A stretch of 64,000 nucleotides of DNA, from assembly GCF_000519045.1 (NCBI RefSeq), contig NZ_KI912532.1, forward strand, positions 2,657,867 through 2,721,866, read 5' to 3'. The notes beneath the pieces were generated by a model. The model did no database searches. It was given only the letters and a program-made list of their open reading frames with translations, and was not told the origin of the DNA. The stretch is from Dechloromonas agitata is5 (lineage in GTDB: Bacteria; Pseudomonadota; Gammaproteobacteria; Burkholderiales; Rhodocyclaceae). Both the position numbers and the translations under genes were made by a program. This document shows positions 27,613 through 37,509 of this stretch, piece by piece; the stretch's first letter is position 1, and every line of letters starts with the position of its first letter.

Positions 27613-28818
27613 TCAGGCGGTCACAGCGGCGATGGCCTTGGCAACGTAATCCAGGTTCTTGGTATTCAACGCAGCCAGGCAGATGCGGCCGGTCGACACG
27701 GCGTAGATGCCGAACTCGTCCTTCATGCGTTCAACCTGGGCGGCGGTCAGGCCAGTGTAGGAGAACATGCCGCGCTGCTGGGCGACGAAGGAGAAGTCCT
27801 GGGCACAGCCGGTTGCCTTGATGGCATCGACCAGGCCACTGCGCATGGCGCGGATGCGGTCACGCATGCCGGCCAGCTCGGCTTCCCACTGGGCGCGCAG
27901 TTCGGCAGAAGCCAGAACGCTGGCCACCAGGGCGCCACCGTGGGTCGGTGGGTTGGAGTAGTTGGTGCGGATGACGCGCTTGACCTGCGACATGACGCGG
28001 CCGGCTTCTTCCTTGGAGGCGGTGACGATGGACAGGGCGCCGACGCGTTCGCCGTACAGCGAGAAGTTCTTGGAGAACGAGCTGGAAGCGAAGAACTGCA
28101 GGCCGGACTTGGAGAAGGCGCGAACGGCGACGGCATCGGCATCGATACCGTCGGCGAAGCCCTGGTAAGCCATGTCGAGGAAGGGCACCAGGCCACGTTC
28201 CTGGCAGACGGCAACCACTTCGGCCCACTGGGCGTCGGACAGGTCGGCGCCGGTCGGGTTGTGACAGCAAGCGTGCAGGACGATCACCGAACCGGCATCC
28301 AGGCCCTTCAGGCAGGCCATCATGCTAGCGAAGTTCACGCCACGCGTGGCGGCATCGTAGTACGGATAATTCTCGACCACGAAACCAGCGGATTCGAACA
28401 GGGCGCGATGGTTTTCCCAGGACGGGTCGCTGATATAGACTTTGGCGTTCGGGTTCAGGCGCTTTAGGTAGTCGGCGCCGATCTTCAGGGCGCCGGTGCC
28501 GCCCAGGGCCTGGGCGGTGATCACCTGGCCGTTGGCCAGCAGTTCGGAGTCCTTGCCGAGCAGTAGCTGCTGGACGGCGGTGTTGTAGGCCGGGTTGCCT
28601 TCGATCGGCTGGTAACCGCGCGGCAGGGCTGCCTTTACGCGGGCATCCTCGGCGGCCTTGACGGCAGCCAGCAGCGGAATCTTGCCGTTGTCGTCGAAAT
28701 ACACGCCAACGCCCAGGTTGACCTTGGTGGTGCGCGTATCGGCGTTGAAAGCTTCGTTCAGGCCGAGGATAGGATCGCGCGGGGCCATTTCCACCGCAGC
28801 GAAGATCGAAGAGGACAT
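27613..28818 (-). CDS. Aromatic-amino-acid/aspartate aminotransferase (class I PLP)
   Basis: 401 residues from the ATG at 28818 ([27 protein letters not shown]), with GGAG upstream; this is a typical AspC/TyrB start. PLP-binding Lys250 is in [18 protein letters not shown]. The substrate and cofactor motifs [13 protein letters not shown] and [12 protein letters not shown], and the C-terminal Arg-containing stretch ([10 protein letters not shown]), are present. It catalyses 2-oxoglutarate-dependent amino exchange in aspartate or aromatic amino acid metabolism. AspC and TyrB cannot be separated reliably by eye, so no symbol is given. It is divergent from uvrB (76 bases between starts). Confidence 0.92.
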   Translation of the reverse strand: MSSSIFAAVEMAPRDPILGLNEAFNADTRTTKVNLGVGVYFDDNGKIPLLAAVKAAEDARVKAALPRGYQPIEGNPAYNTAVQQLLLGKDSELLANGQVITAQALGGTGALKIGADYLKRLNPNAKVYISDPSWENHRALFESAGFVVENYPYYDAATRGVNFASMMACLKGLDAGSVIVLHACCHNPTGADLSDAQWAEVVAVCQERGLVPFLDMAYQGFADGIDADAVAVRAFSKSGLQFFASSSFSKNFSLYGERVGALSIVTASKEEAGRVMSQVKRVIRTNYSNPPTHGGALVASVLASAELRAQWEAELAGMRDRIRAMRSGLVDAIKATGCAQDFSFVAQQRGMFSYTGLTAAQVERMKDEFGIYAVSTGRICLAALNTKNLDYVAKAIAAVTA

Positions 28819-28894
28819 AGGAACTCCGTGGAATAATACGAACAATGATCACGCCGCCCGCTGGCTGCGCGAGAGAAAACCGAAGAATTCTAGC

Positions 28895-30967
28895 ATGAGC
28901 CAAACGAACACCTGCACGCCGGTCGTCACCTTCGAGGACAGTCCTTTCCGTCTGCATCAACCGTTTCCGCCAGCCGGCGATCAGCCCGAGGCGATTCGCT
29001 TGCTGGCCGAAGGAATCGAGGACGGCCTGTCCTTCCAGACCTTGCTCGGTGTAACGGGCTCGGGCAAGACCTACACGATGGCCAACGTCATTGCCCGCCT
29101 GGGGCGCCCGGCCTTGGTACTCGCCCCGAACAAGACGCTGGCTGCCCAGCTCTATTCGGAATTCAAGGAGTTTTTCCCGGAAAACGCCGTCGAGTACTTC
29201 GTTTCGTATTACGACTACTACCAGCCGGAAGCCTACGTGCCGTCGCGCGATCTATTCATCGAGAAGGACAGCGCGATCAACGACCACATCGAGCAGATGC
29301 GCCTGTCGGCGACCAAGAGCCTGATCGAGCGGCGTGATGTGGTGATCGTCGCCACCGTTTCCTGCATCTACGGCATCGGCGACCGCGACGAATATCACAA
29401 CATGATCCTGACCATGCGGGTCGGCGACAAACTCGACCAACGCTCGATCATCAAGCGCTTGTCGGACATGCAGTACGAGCGCAACGAGATGGATTTCCAT
29501 CGCGGCACCTTCCGCGTGCGCGGCGATGTGATCGACATTTTCCCGGCCGAACATGCCGAACACGCCATCCGGGTTTCCCTGTTCGACGATGAAATCGACG
29601 GCCTGCAGTTCTTCGATCCACTCACCGGCCACCTCTTGCACAAGGCCCTCCGCTTCACGGTCTTCCCCGCCTCGCATTACGTCACGCCGCGTACCACGGT
29701 GTTGCGCGCGATCGAGGCGATCAAGGAGGAGTTGCGCCTGCGGATCGATTTCTTCACTGCGAACAACAGGCTGGTTGAAGCGCAACGCATCGAGCAGCGC
29801 ACCAAGTTTGATCTTGAAATGCTCGACCAGATCGGCTTCTGTAAGGGCATCGAAAATTATTCCCGGCATTTCTCCGGGCGCAAGGCGGGCGAGGCGCCTC
29901 CGACGCTGATCGACTACCTGCCGCCAGATGCGTTGATGTTCATCGACGAATCGCACGTCGCCATTGGACAGGTCGGCGGCATGTACAAGGGCGACCGTTC
30001 GCGCAAGGAAAACCTTGTCGATTACGGCTTTCGTCTGCCGTCAGCCCTGGATAACCGGCCGCTAAAATTCGATGAATTCGAAGCCCGCATGCGGCAAACG
30101 GTGTTCGTTTCGGCGACGCCCGCCGATTACGAACAGCAGCATGCCGGGCAGGTGGTGGAACAGGTTGTCCGGCCGACCGGCCTGATCGACCCGGGTGTCA
30201 TCGTTCGCCCGGCCTCGACCCAGGTCGATGATCTGCTGGTCGAAATCGGCAAGCGTATCGCCGTTGGCGAACGGGTTCTCGTCACGACGCTCACCAAGCG
30301 CATGGCCGAAGACCTGACCGATTTCCTCGGCGACAACGGCATCAAGGTCCGCTATCTGCATTCCGATATCGATACCGTCGAACGCGTCGAAATCATCCGC
30401 GACCTGCGCTTGGGCGAATTCGACGTCCTAGTCGGCATCAACCTGTTGCGTGAAGGCCTGGATATCCCGGAAGTATCGCTGGTTGCCATCCTCGACGCCG
30501 ACAAGGAGGGCTTTCTGCGCTCCGAGCGCTCGCTGATCCAGACCATAGGCCGGGCGGCGCGACACATCCATGGCACAGCGATCCTCTATGCTGATACAGT
30601 TACGCAATCCATGCAGCGTGCCATCGCCGAGACCGAACGGCGGCGGGAAAGGCAGATCAGCTTCAACCAGCGGCACGGTATTACGCCGCGCGGGGTGTCG
30701 AAGAAGATCAAGGACATCATCGACGGCGTTTACGATGTCGAAACGGCCCAGACCGAACTGAAGGCTGCCCAGCAGCAGGCAACCTACGATGCCATGGACG
30801 AAAAAGCAGTTGCCAGGGAGATCAAGCGGCTCGAAAAACAGATGCTGGAGTGCGCGAAAAACCTGGAATTCGAAAAAGCGGCGGCGGCCCGCGACGAACT
30901 CTTCCGGCTCAGGGAGCGGGTGTTCGGTGCGGCCCGGCACGACCCTGACGGAGATGAGACAAAATGA
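28895..30967 (+). CDS. uvrB: Excinuclease ABC subunit B
   Basis: 690 residues from the ATG at 28895 ([24 protein letters not shown]). The open frame extends upstream through the divergent promoter region, but the family begins here. Motifs: Walker A GVTGSGKT, the DNA-inserting beta-hairpin [15 protein letters not shown], DEExx-like box MFIDESHVA, the helicase motif [24 protein letters not shown], and [11 protein letters not shown]-terminal UVR coiled coil ([27 protein letters not shown]) binds UvrC. It verifies lesions and loads UvrC in nucleotide excision repair; uvrC is in this window at 59715. The stop overlaps the phosphatase start (ATGA). Confidence 0.98.
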   Translation: MSQTNTCTPVVTFEDSPFRLHQPFPPAGDQPEAIRLLAEGIEDGLSFQTLLGVTGSGKTYTMANVIARLGRPALVLAPNKTLAAQLYSEFKEFFPENAVEYFVSYYDYYQPEAYVPSRDLFIEKDSAINDHIEQMRLSATKSLIERRDVVIVATVSCIYGIGDRDEYHNMILTMRVGDKLDQRSIIKRLSDMQYERNEMDFHRGTFRVRGDVIDIFPAEHAEHAIRVSLFDDEIDGLQFFDPLTGHLLHKALRFTVFPASHYVTPRTTVLRAIEAIKEELRLRIDFFTANNRLVEAQRIEQRTKFDLEMLDQIGFCKGIENYSRHFSGRKAGEAPPTLIDYLPPDALMFIDESHVAIGQVGGMYKGDRSRKENLVDYGFRLPSALDNRPLKFDEFEARMRQTVFVSATPADYEQQHAGQVVEQVVRPTGLIDPGVIVRPASTQVDDLLVEIGKRIAVGERVLVTTLTKRMAEDLTDFLGDNGIKVRYLHSDIDTVERVEIIRDLRLGEFDVLVGINLLREGLDIPEVSLVAILDADKEGFLRSERSLIQTIGRAARHIHGTAILYADTVTQSMQRAIAETERRRERQISFNQRHGITPRGVSKKIKDIIDGVYDVETAQTELKAAQQQATYDAMDEKAVAREIKRLEKQMLECAKNLEFEKAAAARDELFRLRERVFGAARHDPDGDETK

Positions 30968-31446
30968 CTTTTCGCGTGCTACTGGTCTGCATGGGGAATA
31001 TATGCCGCTCCCCAACTGCAGAAGGTGTTTTGCGTCACTTCATTAAAAACAATAGGTTGGGTGATAAAGTTGAAGTTGACTCTGCGGGAACGCACGGCTA
31101 CCACGTCGGCGAAGCTCCAGATTCGCGTACCCAGCGTGCCGCCTCAGCCCGGGGCTACAACCTGTCGCAACTGCGAGCGCGCAAGGTGGCGCGCCAGGAT
31201 CTGGATTATTTCGACCTGATTCTTGCCATGGACAAGAGCAATCTCGACAACCTGCGGCGCATGGCAACACCGGAACAGCAGGAGCGCATTGGTCTGTTCA
31301 TGCACTACGCCAGGAACTTCGATGACGACGAGGTACCGGATCCCTACTATGGCCTCGGTCATGGTTTCGATCTCGTACTCGACATGGTCGAGGACGCTTC
31401 GCTGGGCCTGATCGAGGACATCAAGCAACGCCTCGGGCGTGGCTGA
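30964..31446 (+). CDS. Low-molecular-weight protein-tyrosine phosphatase
   Basis: 160 residues. The P-loop C-x5-R-S is CMGNICRS with nucleophile Cys9 and Arg15. The general-acid Asp lies in [20 protein letters not shown]. The body is clean single-domain LMW-PTP length. Such enzymes either dephosphorylate BY-kinases in capsule loci or act more generally; no kinase or polysaccharide gene is nearby. Its start overlaps the uvrB stop, so it is translated from the uvrB transcript. A sister fold (arsenate reductase ArsC) is less likely because the Cys triad of ArsC is absent. Confidence 0.92.
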   Translation: MTFRVLLVCMGNICRSPTAEGVLRHFIKNNRLGDKVEVDSAGTHGYHVGEAPDSRTQRAASARGYNLSQLRARKVARQDLDYFDLILAMDKSNLDNLRRMATPEQQERIGLFMHYARNFDDDEVPDPYYGLGHGFDLVLDMVEDASLGLIEDIKQRLGRG

Positions 31447-31475
31447 CGCACTCATTTTCGGCAGCTAGAAAAGGA

Positions 31476-31504
31476 AAGGGGCACCCGAGGGTGCCCCTTG
31501 GTTT
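31476..31504. terminator. Bidirectional terminator between the phosphatase gene and rne
   Basis: AAGGGGCACCC-GA-GGGTGCCCCTT with TTGGTTT following on +. On the - strand the tract after the stem reads TCCTTTT. The 11-base arms are perfect. It lies between convergent gene ends at 31446 and 31523. Confidence 0.85.
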
Positions 31505-31522
31505 ATCTGCTGGTGAAAACGC

Positions 31523-34162
31523 TTATTTGCTCGTTTCCACCATGACCAGCGGTTCGCTGTCAGCCTGAGCGGCCAGCGGGTTCTGCTTGCGCGGACGTCC
31601 CAACTTGACCGGCGGCTCGACCGGAGCCACCGCAACCGGTGCAGCGGTTGTCTGAACCATCACCAGGCCGCTGTCGGCGAGTGCCGACGTGACGTCGATC
31701 GGTTCGGCGACAACGGCCGGGGTGACCGGCTCGGCCACGGCTTCGGCGATCGCTTCAACCGGCTCGGCGACAACAGCGACAAGCGGCTCGGCTTCAACGA
31801 CAGCCGCTTGTTCGGCAACAACCGTTGCGCTCGGTACGGACACGACTTCCGTAACAGCTTCAACGGCGGCAACCGGCTCGACGACCACTGGCGCTTCCGA
31901 AATCGGTTCGGCTGCCGGAATGACGACGACGACCGGCTCCTGGTCCACCGGGGCGGCGACCGCTTCGGCCGCTGCCGGAACGGATTCGCCGGCCGCGACG
32001 ATGGCGTTCTCGCCTTCGCTGCGACGCTCGCCACGACCGCGACCACCACGACGACCGCGGCGACGTCCACCCTGTTCCTCGTTGCCATTCACCTCCGGTG
32101 TTTCGTTACCGGTAACTGGTGCGGTGTTGGCCATCGTTTCCGCGGCAACGACGGTCAGCTTGTTTTCAACCGTTTCCGGCTGCTGGCGTTCGCGACGCTC
32201 TTTCCGCTCACCGCGTTGACGGCGCTCCTGGCGGTCGCCTGTACCTGCCGCGGCTTCGTCCTGGGCCGGCTTCTCGCTCGGGCGCTCGGCGCGGCCGGGG
32301 CGTTCCTTGCGTTCACCACGCTCTTCATCACGGCGGTTGCCGTTACGGCCGCCACGGCGACCATCGCGCTCGCGACGGTTGTCGGAGCGGGCTTCCCGTG
32401 GCTTCTTGGTCGGCTCGGGGGCAGCAACGGGTTCGACCGGCTGGGGCGACGAGCGGAACCACGAGAAAATCCGCGAGAACAGGCCACCCTCCGGCTTGGC
32501 AGCAACCGGGGCCGGGGCAGGAGCTTCGGTCTTTTCTGGCATGATCGGAGCCGGCTGCTCGGGCGAGACACCCTTGATGGCCGCTTCCTGGCGCGGCTTG
32601 GCGGCTTCCTGCTGAGTAGCCTGCTTGATCGCATCCTCGATCGGCATGTCGACCATCTTGTAGGACGGCTCGCGCGAATCGTCATGGTTCAGGTCGTCAT
32701 GGCGCAGGCGGGTGATGGTGTGGGCCGGCGTTTCCAGATGGACGTTCGGAATGAGCAGGATGGTGACCTTGTGGCGCAACTCGATGGCCTGGATATCCGG
32801 ACGCTTTTCGTTGAGCAGGAAGGTGGCGACATCGACAGGAACCTGAACGTGCACGGCGCCGGTGTTTTCCTTCATCGCTTCCTCTTCGAGGATGCGCAGG
32901 ATATGCAGCGCAGCCGATTCGGTCGAGCGAATATGGCCGGTCCCGGTGCAGCGCGGGCAGGGGATGTAGCTGGTTTCGGCGAGAGCCGGGCGCAGGCGCT
33001 GGCGCGACAGTTCCATCAAGCCAAAGCGACTGATCTTGCCCATCTGAACGCGGGCCCGGTCGTAACGCAGCGCATCGCGCAGGCGGTTTTCGACTTCGCG
33101 CTGGTTCTTGCTGCTTTCCATGTCGATGAAGTCGATGACGATCAGGCCGCCAAGGTCGCGCAGGCGCAATTGGCGGGCCAGTTCATCGGCTGCTTCGAGG
33201 TTGGTCTTGAGTGCCGTTTCCTCGATATCAGAGCCTTTGGTGGCGCGGCCCGAGTTAACGTCCACTGCCACCAGCGCTTCGGTATGGTCGATGACGATGG
33301 CGCCGCCGGAGGGCAGGTTGACCTGGCGGGCGAAGGCCGTTTCGATCTGGTGTTCAATCTGGAAGCGCGAGAACAGCGGCACATCGTCACGGTAGCGCTT
33401 GACGCGATTGACGTTGCCCGGCATGACCGTACCCATGAAGGCGCGGGCCTGTTCATAGACCTCGTCGGTGTCGATCAGGATTTCACCGATGTCCGGCTGG
33501 AAATAGTCGCGGATGGCACGAATGACCAGGCTGCCTTCGAGATAAATCAGGAAGGCCCCCGATTGTTGCTGGGCGGCACCTTCGATGGCGGTCCACAGTT
33601 GCAGCAGGTAGTTCAGATCCCACTGCAGTTCCTCGGCCTGGCGGCCGATGGCGGCGGTACGGGCGATCAGGCTCATGCCGTTGGGCACTTCGAGCTGATC
33701 CATGACTTCGCGCAGTTCGGCGCGTTCGTCGCCGTCGACGCGACGGGAAACGCCACCGCCACGCGGATTGTTCGGCATCAGAACCAGGTAGCGGCCGGCC
33801 AGCGAAACATAGGTGGTCAGGGCGGCGCCCTTGTTGCCACGCTCGTCCTTGTCGACCTGGACGATCAGTTCCTGACCTTCCTTCAGCGCCTCGTTGATCT
33901 TGGCCTTGCCGGCTTCGACCCCCGGCTGGAAGTAGGCACGGGAGACTTCCTTGAACGGTAGGAAGCCGTGGCGATCGGCACCGTAATCAACGAAGCAGGC
34001 TTCGAGGGAAGGCTCGATCCGGGTGATGACACCCTTGTAGATATTGCTTTTACGTTGTTCCTTGGCGGCGGATTCAATGTCGAGATCGATCAGTTTCTGA
34101 CCATCGACAATGGCGACACGGAGTTCTTCCGCCTGTGTCGCATTGAAGAGCATGCGTTTCAT
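31523..34162 (-). CDS. rne: Ribonuclease E
   Basis: 879 residues from the ATG at 34162 (MKRMLFNATQAEELRVAIVDGQKL); 12 extra upstream codons are not typical. The order is an S1 domain (SNIYKGVITRIEPSLEACFVDYGADRHGFLP), a 5'-sensor/RNase H region, the DNase I-like catalytic part with magnesium-binding Asp in VIDHTEALVAVDVNSG and VIDFIDM, and the Zn-link CPRC at about residue 401. From about 520 the tail is disordered: Arg/Gly/Asp/Glu-rich (SDNRRERDGRRGGRNGNRRDEERG) and then Ala/Val/Glu/Pro-rich repeats. It would scaffold an RNA degradosome. The tail distinguishes it from the shorter RNase G. Confidence 0.95.
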   Translation of the reverse strand: MKRMLFNATQAEELRVAIVDGQKLIDLDIESAAKEQRKSNIYKGVITRIEPSLEACFVDYGADRHGFLPFKEVSRAYFQPGVEAGKAKINEALKEGQELIVQVDKDERGNKGAALTTYVSLAGRYLVLMPNNPRGGGVSRRVDGDERAELREVMDQLEVPNGMSLIARTAAIGRQAEELQWDLNYLLQLWTAIEGAAQQQSGAFLIYLEGSLVIRAIRDYFQPDIGEILIDTDEVYEQARAFMGTVMPGNVNRVKRYRDDVPLFSRFQIEHQIETAFARQVNLPSGGAIVIDHTEALVAVDVNSGRATKGSDIEETALKTNLEAADELARQLRLRDLGGLIVIDFIDMESSKNQREVENRLRDALRYDRARVQMGKISRFGLMELSRQRLRPALAETSYIPCPRCTGTGHIRSTESAALHILRILEEEAMKENTGAVHVQVPVDVATFLLNEKRPDIQAIELRHKVTILLIPNVHLETPAHTITRLRHDDLNHDDSREPSYKMVDMPIEDAIKQATQQEAAKPRQEAAIKGVSPEQPAPIMPEKTEAPAPAPVAAKPEGGLFSRIFSWFRSSPQPVEPVAAPEPTKKPREARSDNRRERDGRRGGRNGNRRDEERGERKERPGRAERPSEKPAQDEAAAGTGDRQERRQRGERKERRERQQPETVENKLTVVAAETMANTAPVTGNETPEVNGNEEQGGRRRGRRGGRGRGERRSEGENAIVAAGESVPAAAEAVAAPVDQEPVVVVIPAAEPISEAPVVVEPVAAVEAVTEVVSVPSATVVAEQAAVVEAEPLVAVVAEPVEAIAEAVAEPVTPAVVAEPIDVTSALADSGLVMVQTTAAPVAVAPVEPPVKLGRPRKQNPLAAQADSEPLVMVETSK

Positions 34163-34562
34163 TGTTTTCGGGCTCCCGCACACATTGGTACGCGGCAACG
34201 AAACGCCTTGGCAGGCAGCGACAATTCTTTATCGGGTTGCGTTCATGTAGGTGATGAGGGCAAAGGCGATTCGAAGGTGCTGATCAACAGATGGTCGCGT
34301 GTTTATTATTGAAATGCGCGGCCTGAAAATTCCTGCCACAGGCAATCGTGCGTGCTTACCGTGGGCTTATCCATTAACATCACTACTTTTGGTGAGTGAA
34401 CTTAACCAGTCGTTTCACGTTGGTCTGGCCTGGGCAATTGGCGCAGGAAAGACTTCGAAACCTGCCGCTTGGCGGTCGCGCTGACAGCGCGAGGGCGAAC
34501 GGTCTGACGGTTCGGCATCTCTTGCAAACCGAGACGTAAAACGCAGGCAGTATATTAGAAAA
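34163..34562. other. rne-rluC divergent intergenic region with structured rne leader
   Basis: 400 bases without a gene. Two clear hairpins lie about 315-350 bases before the rne start: CGCGCTG-A-CAGCGCG (34477-34491) and CGAAC-9-GTTCG (34496-34514). A TATATT at 34551-34556 just before rluC is a possible -10, but the spacing to TTGCAA (34522) is too long (23 bases). In E. coli the long rne 5' UTR folds into hairpins that RNase E reads to control its own mRNA, and a long leader here would fit. I found no small ORF worth reporting. Confidence 0.5.
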
Positions 34563-35567
34563 ATGAATGGCGCAGGTAACAATTCAGTCGCACATGTCGT
34601 GATCGGCGATGAAGAGCAAGGCCAGCGCCTTGACAACTTTTTGATCCGCCTTTGCAAGGGGGTTCCCAAGAGCCACATCTACCGCATTTTGCGTAGTGGT
34701 GAAGTGCGGGTGAATAGCCGGCGGGTCGAAGCGACCTACCGACTCTGCCCGGGGGACAGCGTTCGTATTCCGCCCATCCGTATTGCCGCAAGGCCGCAGA
34801 ACGAAATGGATGAAGTGGCCAAGCAACGGGTCGACCTGCCGATCATTTACGAAGACGAGGCCATGCTGGTCGTGGACAAGCCGGAAGGCATTGCGGTCCA
34901 CGGCGGGAGTGGTGTCAGCTTCGGTGTCATCGAAGCCTTGCGCCGACAGAGGCCGCGGGCCAAGTTTCTCGAACTGGCGCACCGCCTCGACCGGGAAACC
35001 TCGGGCATTCTGCTGGTTGGCAAGAAACGCCTGGCCCTCACGGCCTTGCACGACATGTTTCGCGAGCATGGGGCAGGGGCTGACAAGCGTTATCTCGTGC
35101 TGGTGAAGGGGCGCTGGATGAACAATATCCAGCACGTCAAACTGCCCTTGCACAAATACCTGACCGAGAGTGGTGAGCGCCGGGTCTCGGTCGATGTGCA
35201 AGGCAAGGCATCGCATACGGTGTTCCGCCTGCTTGCCCGCTGGCCCGAAGCGAGTCTGCTTGAGGCGCAACTGAAGACCGGGCGCACGCACCAGATCCGG
35301 GTGCATCTCTCCCATCTCGGCTTTCCGATTCTGGGCGATGAAAAGTACGGTGATTTCGCCTTGAACAAGGAATTGAAGCGTCACGGCCTCAAGCGCATGG
35401 CGCTACACGCCTGGCGCATGTCCTTTCATCATCCGCTGACGGCCGCTCCGATGGCGTGTCTTGCTCCTTTGCCAGATAGCATCGCCGGGTATCTCGCGGT
35501 TCTTGACGGGAAGGGTGGCCGTGAATACACCGCACCAAACTACGAAGAGATTCTCGCTGCATCATGA
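34563..35567 (+). CDS. rluC: 23S rRNA pseudouridine(955/2504/2580) synthase
   Basis: 334 residues. An N-terminal S4 RNA-binding domain (GQRLDNFLIRLCKGVPKSHIYRILRSGEVRVNSRRV) is followed by the RluA-type catalytic domain. The domain has the catalytic Asp143 in HRLDRETSGILLVGKK and the later motifs LKTGRTHQIRVHLSHLGFPILGDEKYG. The domain order, length and divergent position next to rne match RluC rather than RluD, RluA or RsuA. The stop overlaps the start of the HAD phosphatase (ATGA, 35564-35567). Confidence 0.92.
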   Translation: MNGAGNNSVAHVVIGDEEQGQRLDNFLIRLCKGVPKSHIYRILRSGEVRVNSRRVEATYRLCPGDSVRIPPIRIAARPQNEMDEVAKQRVDLPIIYEDEAMLVVDKPEGIAVHGGSGVSFGVIEALRRQRPRAKFLELAHRLDRETSGILLVGKKRLALTALHDMFREHGAGADKRYLVLVKGRWMNNIQHVKLPLHKYLTESGERRVSVDVQGKASHTVFRLLARWPEASLLEAQLKTGRTHQIRVHLSHLGFPILGDEKYGDFALNKELKRHGLKRMALHAWRMSFHHPLTAAPMACLAPLPDSIAGYLAVLDGKGGREYTAPNYEEILAAS

Positions 35568-36214
35568 AATACGAACTGCTTGTTTTTGATTGGGATGGCA
35601 CGCTGCTCGATTCGGCTGGCGCCATCGTTCGTGCCATTCAGGCGGCATGCCTCGATCTTGATTTGCCACCTCCGTCCGATCGCCAGGCGCGTCACGTCAT
35701 TGGCCTCGGCCTGGTTGATGCCATGCGCCACGCCGTACCCGATTTGCCAGCGGAGCGCTATCAGGACATGGTGGATCGCTACCGTTTCCACTATCTCTCC
35801 GGCGACCATGAACTGAGCTTGTTCGAGGGGGTGCCGGAAATGCTCGCCAGCCTGAAGCAGGCTGGTCATGTGCTGACCGTCGCTACAGGTAAAAGCCGGG
35901 CTGGCCTGGAGCGGGCGCTCGATCATTCCGGCCTGCGCCAGTATTTTCAGGCGTCGCGTTGCGCCGACGAGTGCCATTCAAAACCTCACCCGCAAATGCT
36001 TGAGGAGTTGATGGCCGAATTCGGCATGGCCAGCGCGGCCACCATCATGATTGGCGACACCTCGCATGACCTGCTGATGGCCAGCAATGCCGGGGTCGAT
36101 GGGCTCGCCGTGACATACGGTGCCCATCCCCATGATCACCTGCTTGAACACAAGCCGGTTGCCTGCCTGCACACGGTTGCCGAACTGGATCAATGGCTGA
36201 AGACGCACGGCTGA
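35564..36214 (+). CDS. HAD hydrolase, phosphoglycolate-phosphatase-like
   Basis: 216 residues. HAD motif I is VFDWDGTLLDS (nucleophile D9, D11), motif II is VATGKSRAGL, motif III is the Lys in SKPHPQML, and motif IV is MIGDTSHDLLMASNAG. The alpha-helical cap type C1 (residues ~20-80) puts it in the Gph/PpaX/YieH group, but the substrate is not fixed by these motifs. It is coupled to rluC by ATGA. Its last 22 bases overlap the Rieske protein start, so rluC, HAD, Rieske and sppA form one operon. Confidence 0.88.
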   Translation: MKYELLVFDWDGTLLDSAGAIVRAIQAACLDLDLPPPSDRQARHVIGLGLVDAMRHAVPDLPAERYQDMVDRYRFHYLSGDHELSLFEGVPEMLASLKQAGHVLTVATGKSRAGLERALDHSGLRQYFQASRCADECHSKPHPQMLEELMAEFGMASAATIMIGDTSHDLLMASNAGVDGLAVTYGAHPHDHLLEHKPVACLHTVAELDQWLKTHG

Positions 36215-36543
36215 TCTGCCTCAGCAGAGAGGTTGTGGAGGCCGGTCGCGGTGTTCGCTTTGTTGTCGAACGGGAAGGGCGCCCGGTTCCTGCCTTCTTG
36301 ATCCGTTTCCATGGGCAGGTGCATGCCTACCTGAACGAATGCGGCCATGTTCCGGCTGAGCTGGACTGGATGCCGGGCGAGTTCTTCGATCATTCCAAGC
36401 TATACTTGATTTGCTCGATACATGGCGCGCTTTATGCTCCGGATTCGGGGCAGTGCCTTGGCGGTCGTTGTCAGGGCAAGGGCCTGCAACCAGTGATGGT
36501 CCGCGAGGTCGATGGAATGATTTGGCTGGAGTCTGAAAGATAA
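36193..36543 (+). CDS. Small Rieske [2Fe-2S] ferredoxin-like protein
   Basis: 116 residues. The cluster ligands are C50-G-H52 and C74-S-I-H77, the second in YLICSIHGALYAPDSGQCLGG, giving the two Cys and two His of a Rieske site. The spacing between the pairs (21 residues) is a little longer than in NirD or dioxygenase ferredoxins. No signal peptide or membrane anchor is seen, so it is a soluble cytoplasmic electron carrier or redox subunit. The redox partner is unknown and none is encoded nearby. It overlaps the HAD gene by 22 bases and is 2 bases before sppA. Confidence 0.85.
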   Translation: MAEDARLICLSREVVEAGRGVRFVVEREGRPVPAFLIRFHGQVHAYLNECGHVPAELDWMPGEFFDHSKLYLICSIHGALYAPDSGQCLGGRCQGKGLQPVMVREVDGMIWLESER

Positions 36544-36545
36544 CG

Positions 36546-37508
36546 ATGGATACCCCTCAACCGCCTAATAGCGATCCGAACTGGGAGCGAAAAACCCTGG
36601 AAAAACTTGCCTTCGCCGCGCTCGATGAGCAGCGGGCCCGGCGGCGCTGGGGAATTGCGTTCAAGCTTCTCGGCTTTATGTACCTCGTGGCTGTACTGAT
36701 TGCGGTCGTCGACTGGGGGACGGGCGCTGAGCACCAGGAGCGGCACACGGCGATGGTCAACCTGATCGGCGTGATCGAGGCAAAGGGCGAGTCGAATGCC
36801 GAGAATCTCGTTGCCGCCTTGAATAGTGCCTTCGAGGAGAAGAACGCGGTCGGCGTGATCCTGCGCATCAATAGCCCGGGCGGCAGTCCGGTCCAGGCGG
36901 GCATCGTCAATGACGAAATTCGCCGCTTGCGCACGAAATTCCCCGATAAGCCCCTCTACGCTGTTGTCGAGGACATGTGCGCTTCCGGTGGATACTACGT
37001 TGCGGCTGCCGCAGACAATATCTACGTCAACAAGGCGAGCATCGTCGGCTCGATTGGCGTGTTGATGGATGGATTCGGCTTTACCGGCACGATGGACAAG
37101 GCGGGGGTGGAGCGTCGCCTGCTGACGGCTGGGGAAAACAAGGGCTTCCTCGACCCGTTCTCACCACAGGCGCCGCAGCACAAGGCGCATGCACAGTTGT
37201 TGCTGGACGACATCCACAAGCAGTTCATCGATGTCGTCAAGGCAGGGCGCGGCAATCGCCTGAAGGAAACGCCGGACATGTTCTCCGGTCTGATGTGGAC
37301 CGGGGCGCAGAGTATTCAGATCGGCCTGGCCGACGGCTACGGTAGCGTCGACTCCGTGGCGCGCGACATTATCAAGGCGGAAAAGGTCCTCGACTATTCC
37401 GTCAAGGACAACATCGCTGAACGCTTTGCCAAGCGCCTCGGTGCCGGAACCGCTGCCAGTTTCTGGAAGGGTTTGTCGGAAGGGGCGCTCGGCGTACGCC
37501 TGTTCTGA
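36546..37508 (+). CDS. sppA: Signal peptide peptidase, S49 family
   Basis: 320 residues. A ~45-residue cytoplasmic N-terminus precedes one transmembrane helix (AFKLLGFMYLVAVLIAVVDW). The S49 protease domain follows, with the Ser147 nucleophile in MCASGGYYVAAAAD and the Lys199 general base in AGENKGFLDPF, numbers that coincide with the B. subtilis SppA dyad. The short form (about 320 residues) has one protease domain, unlike the duplicated E. coli SppA of ~620. It degrades cleaved signal peptides in the inner membrane. It ends the rluC operon. Confidence 0.9.
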   Translation: MDTPQPPNSDPNWERKTLEKLAFAALDEQRARRRWGIAFKLLGFMYLVAVLIAVVDWGTGAEHQERHTAMVNLIGVIEAKGESNAENLVAALNSAFEEKNAVGVILRINSPGGSPVQAGIVNDEIRRLRTKFPDKPLYAVVEDMCASGGYYVAAAADNIYVNKASIVGSIGVLMDGFGFTGTMDKAGVERRLLTAGENKGFLDPFSPQAPQHKAHAQLLLDDIHKQFIDVVKAGRGNRLKETPDMFSGLMWTGAQSIQIGLADGYGSVDSVARDIIKAEKVLDYSVKDNIAERFAKRLGAGTAASFWKGLSEGALGVRLF

Positions 37509-37509
37509 A

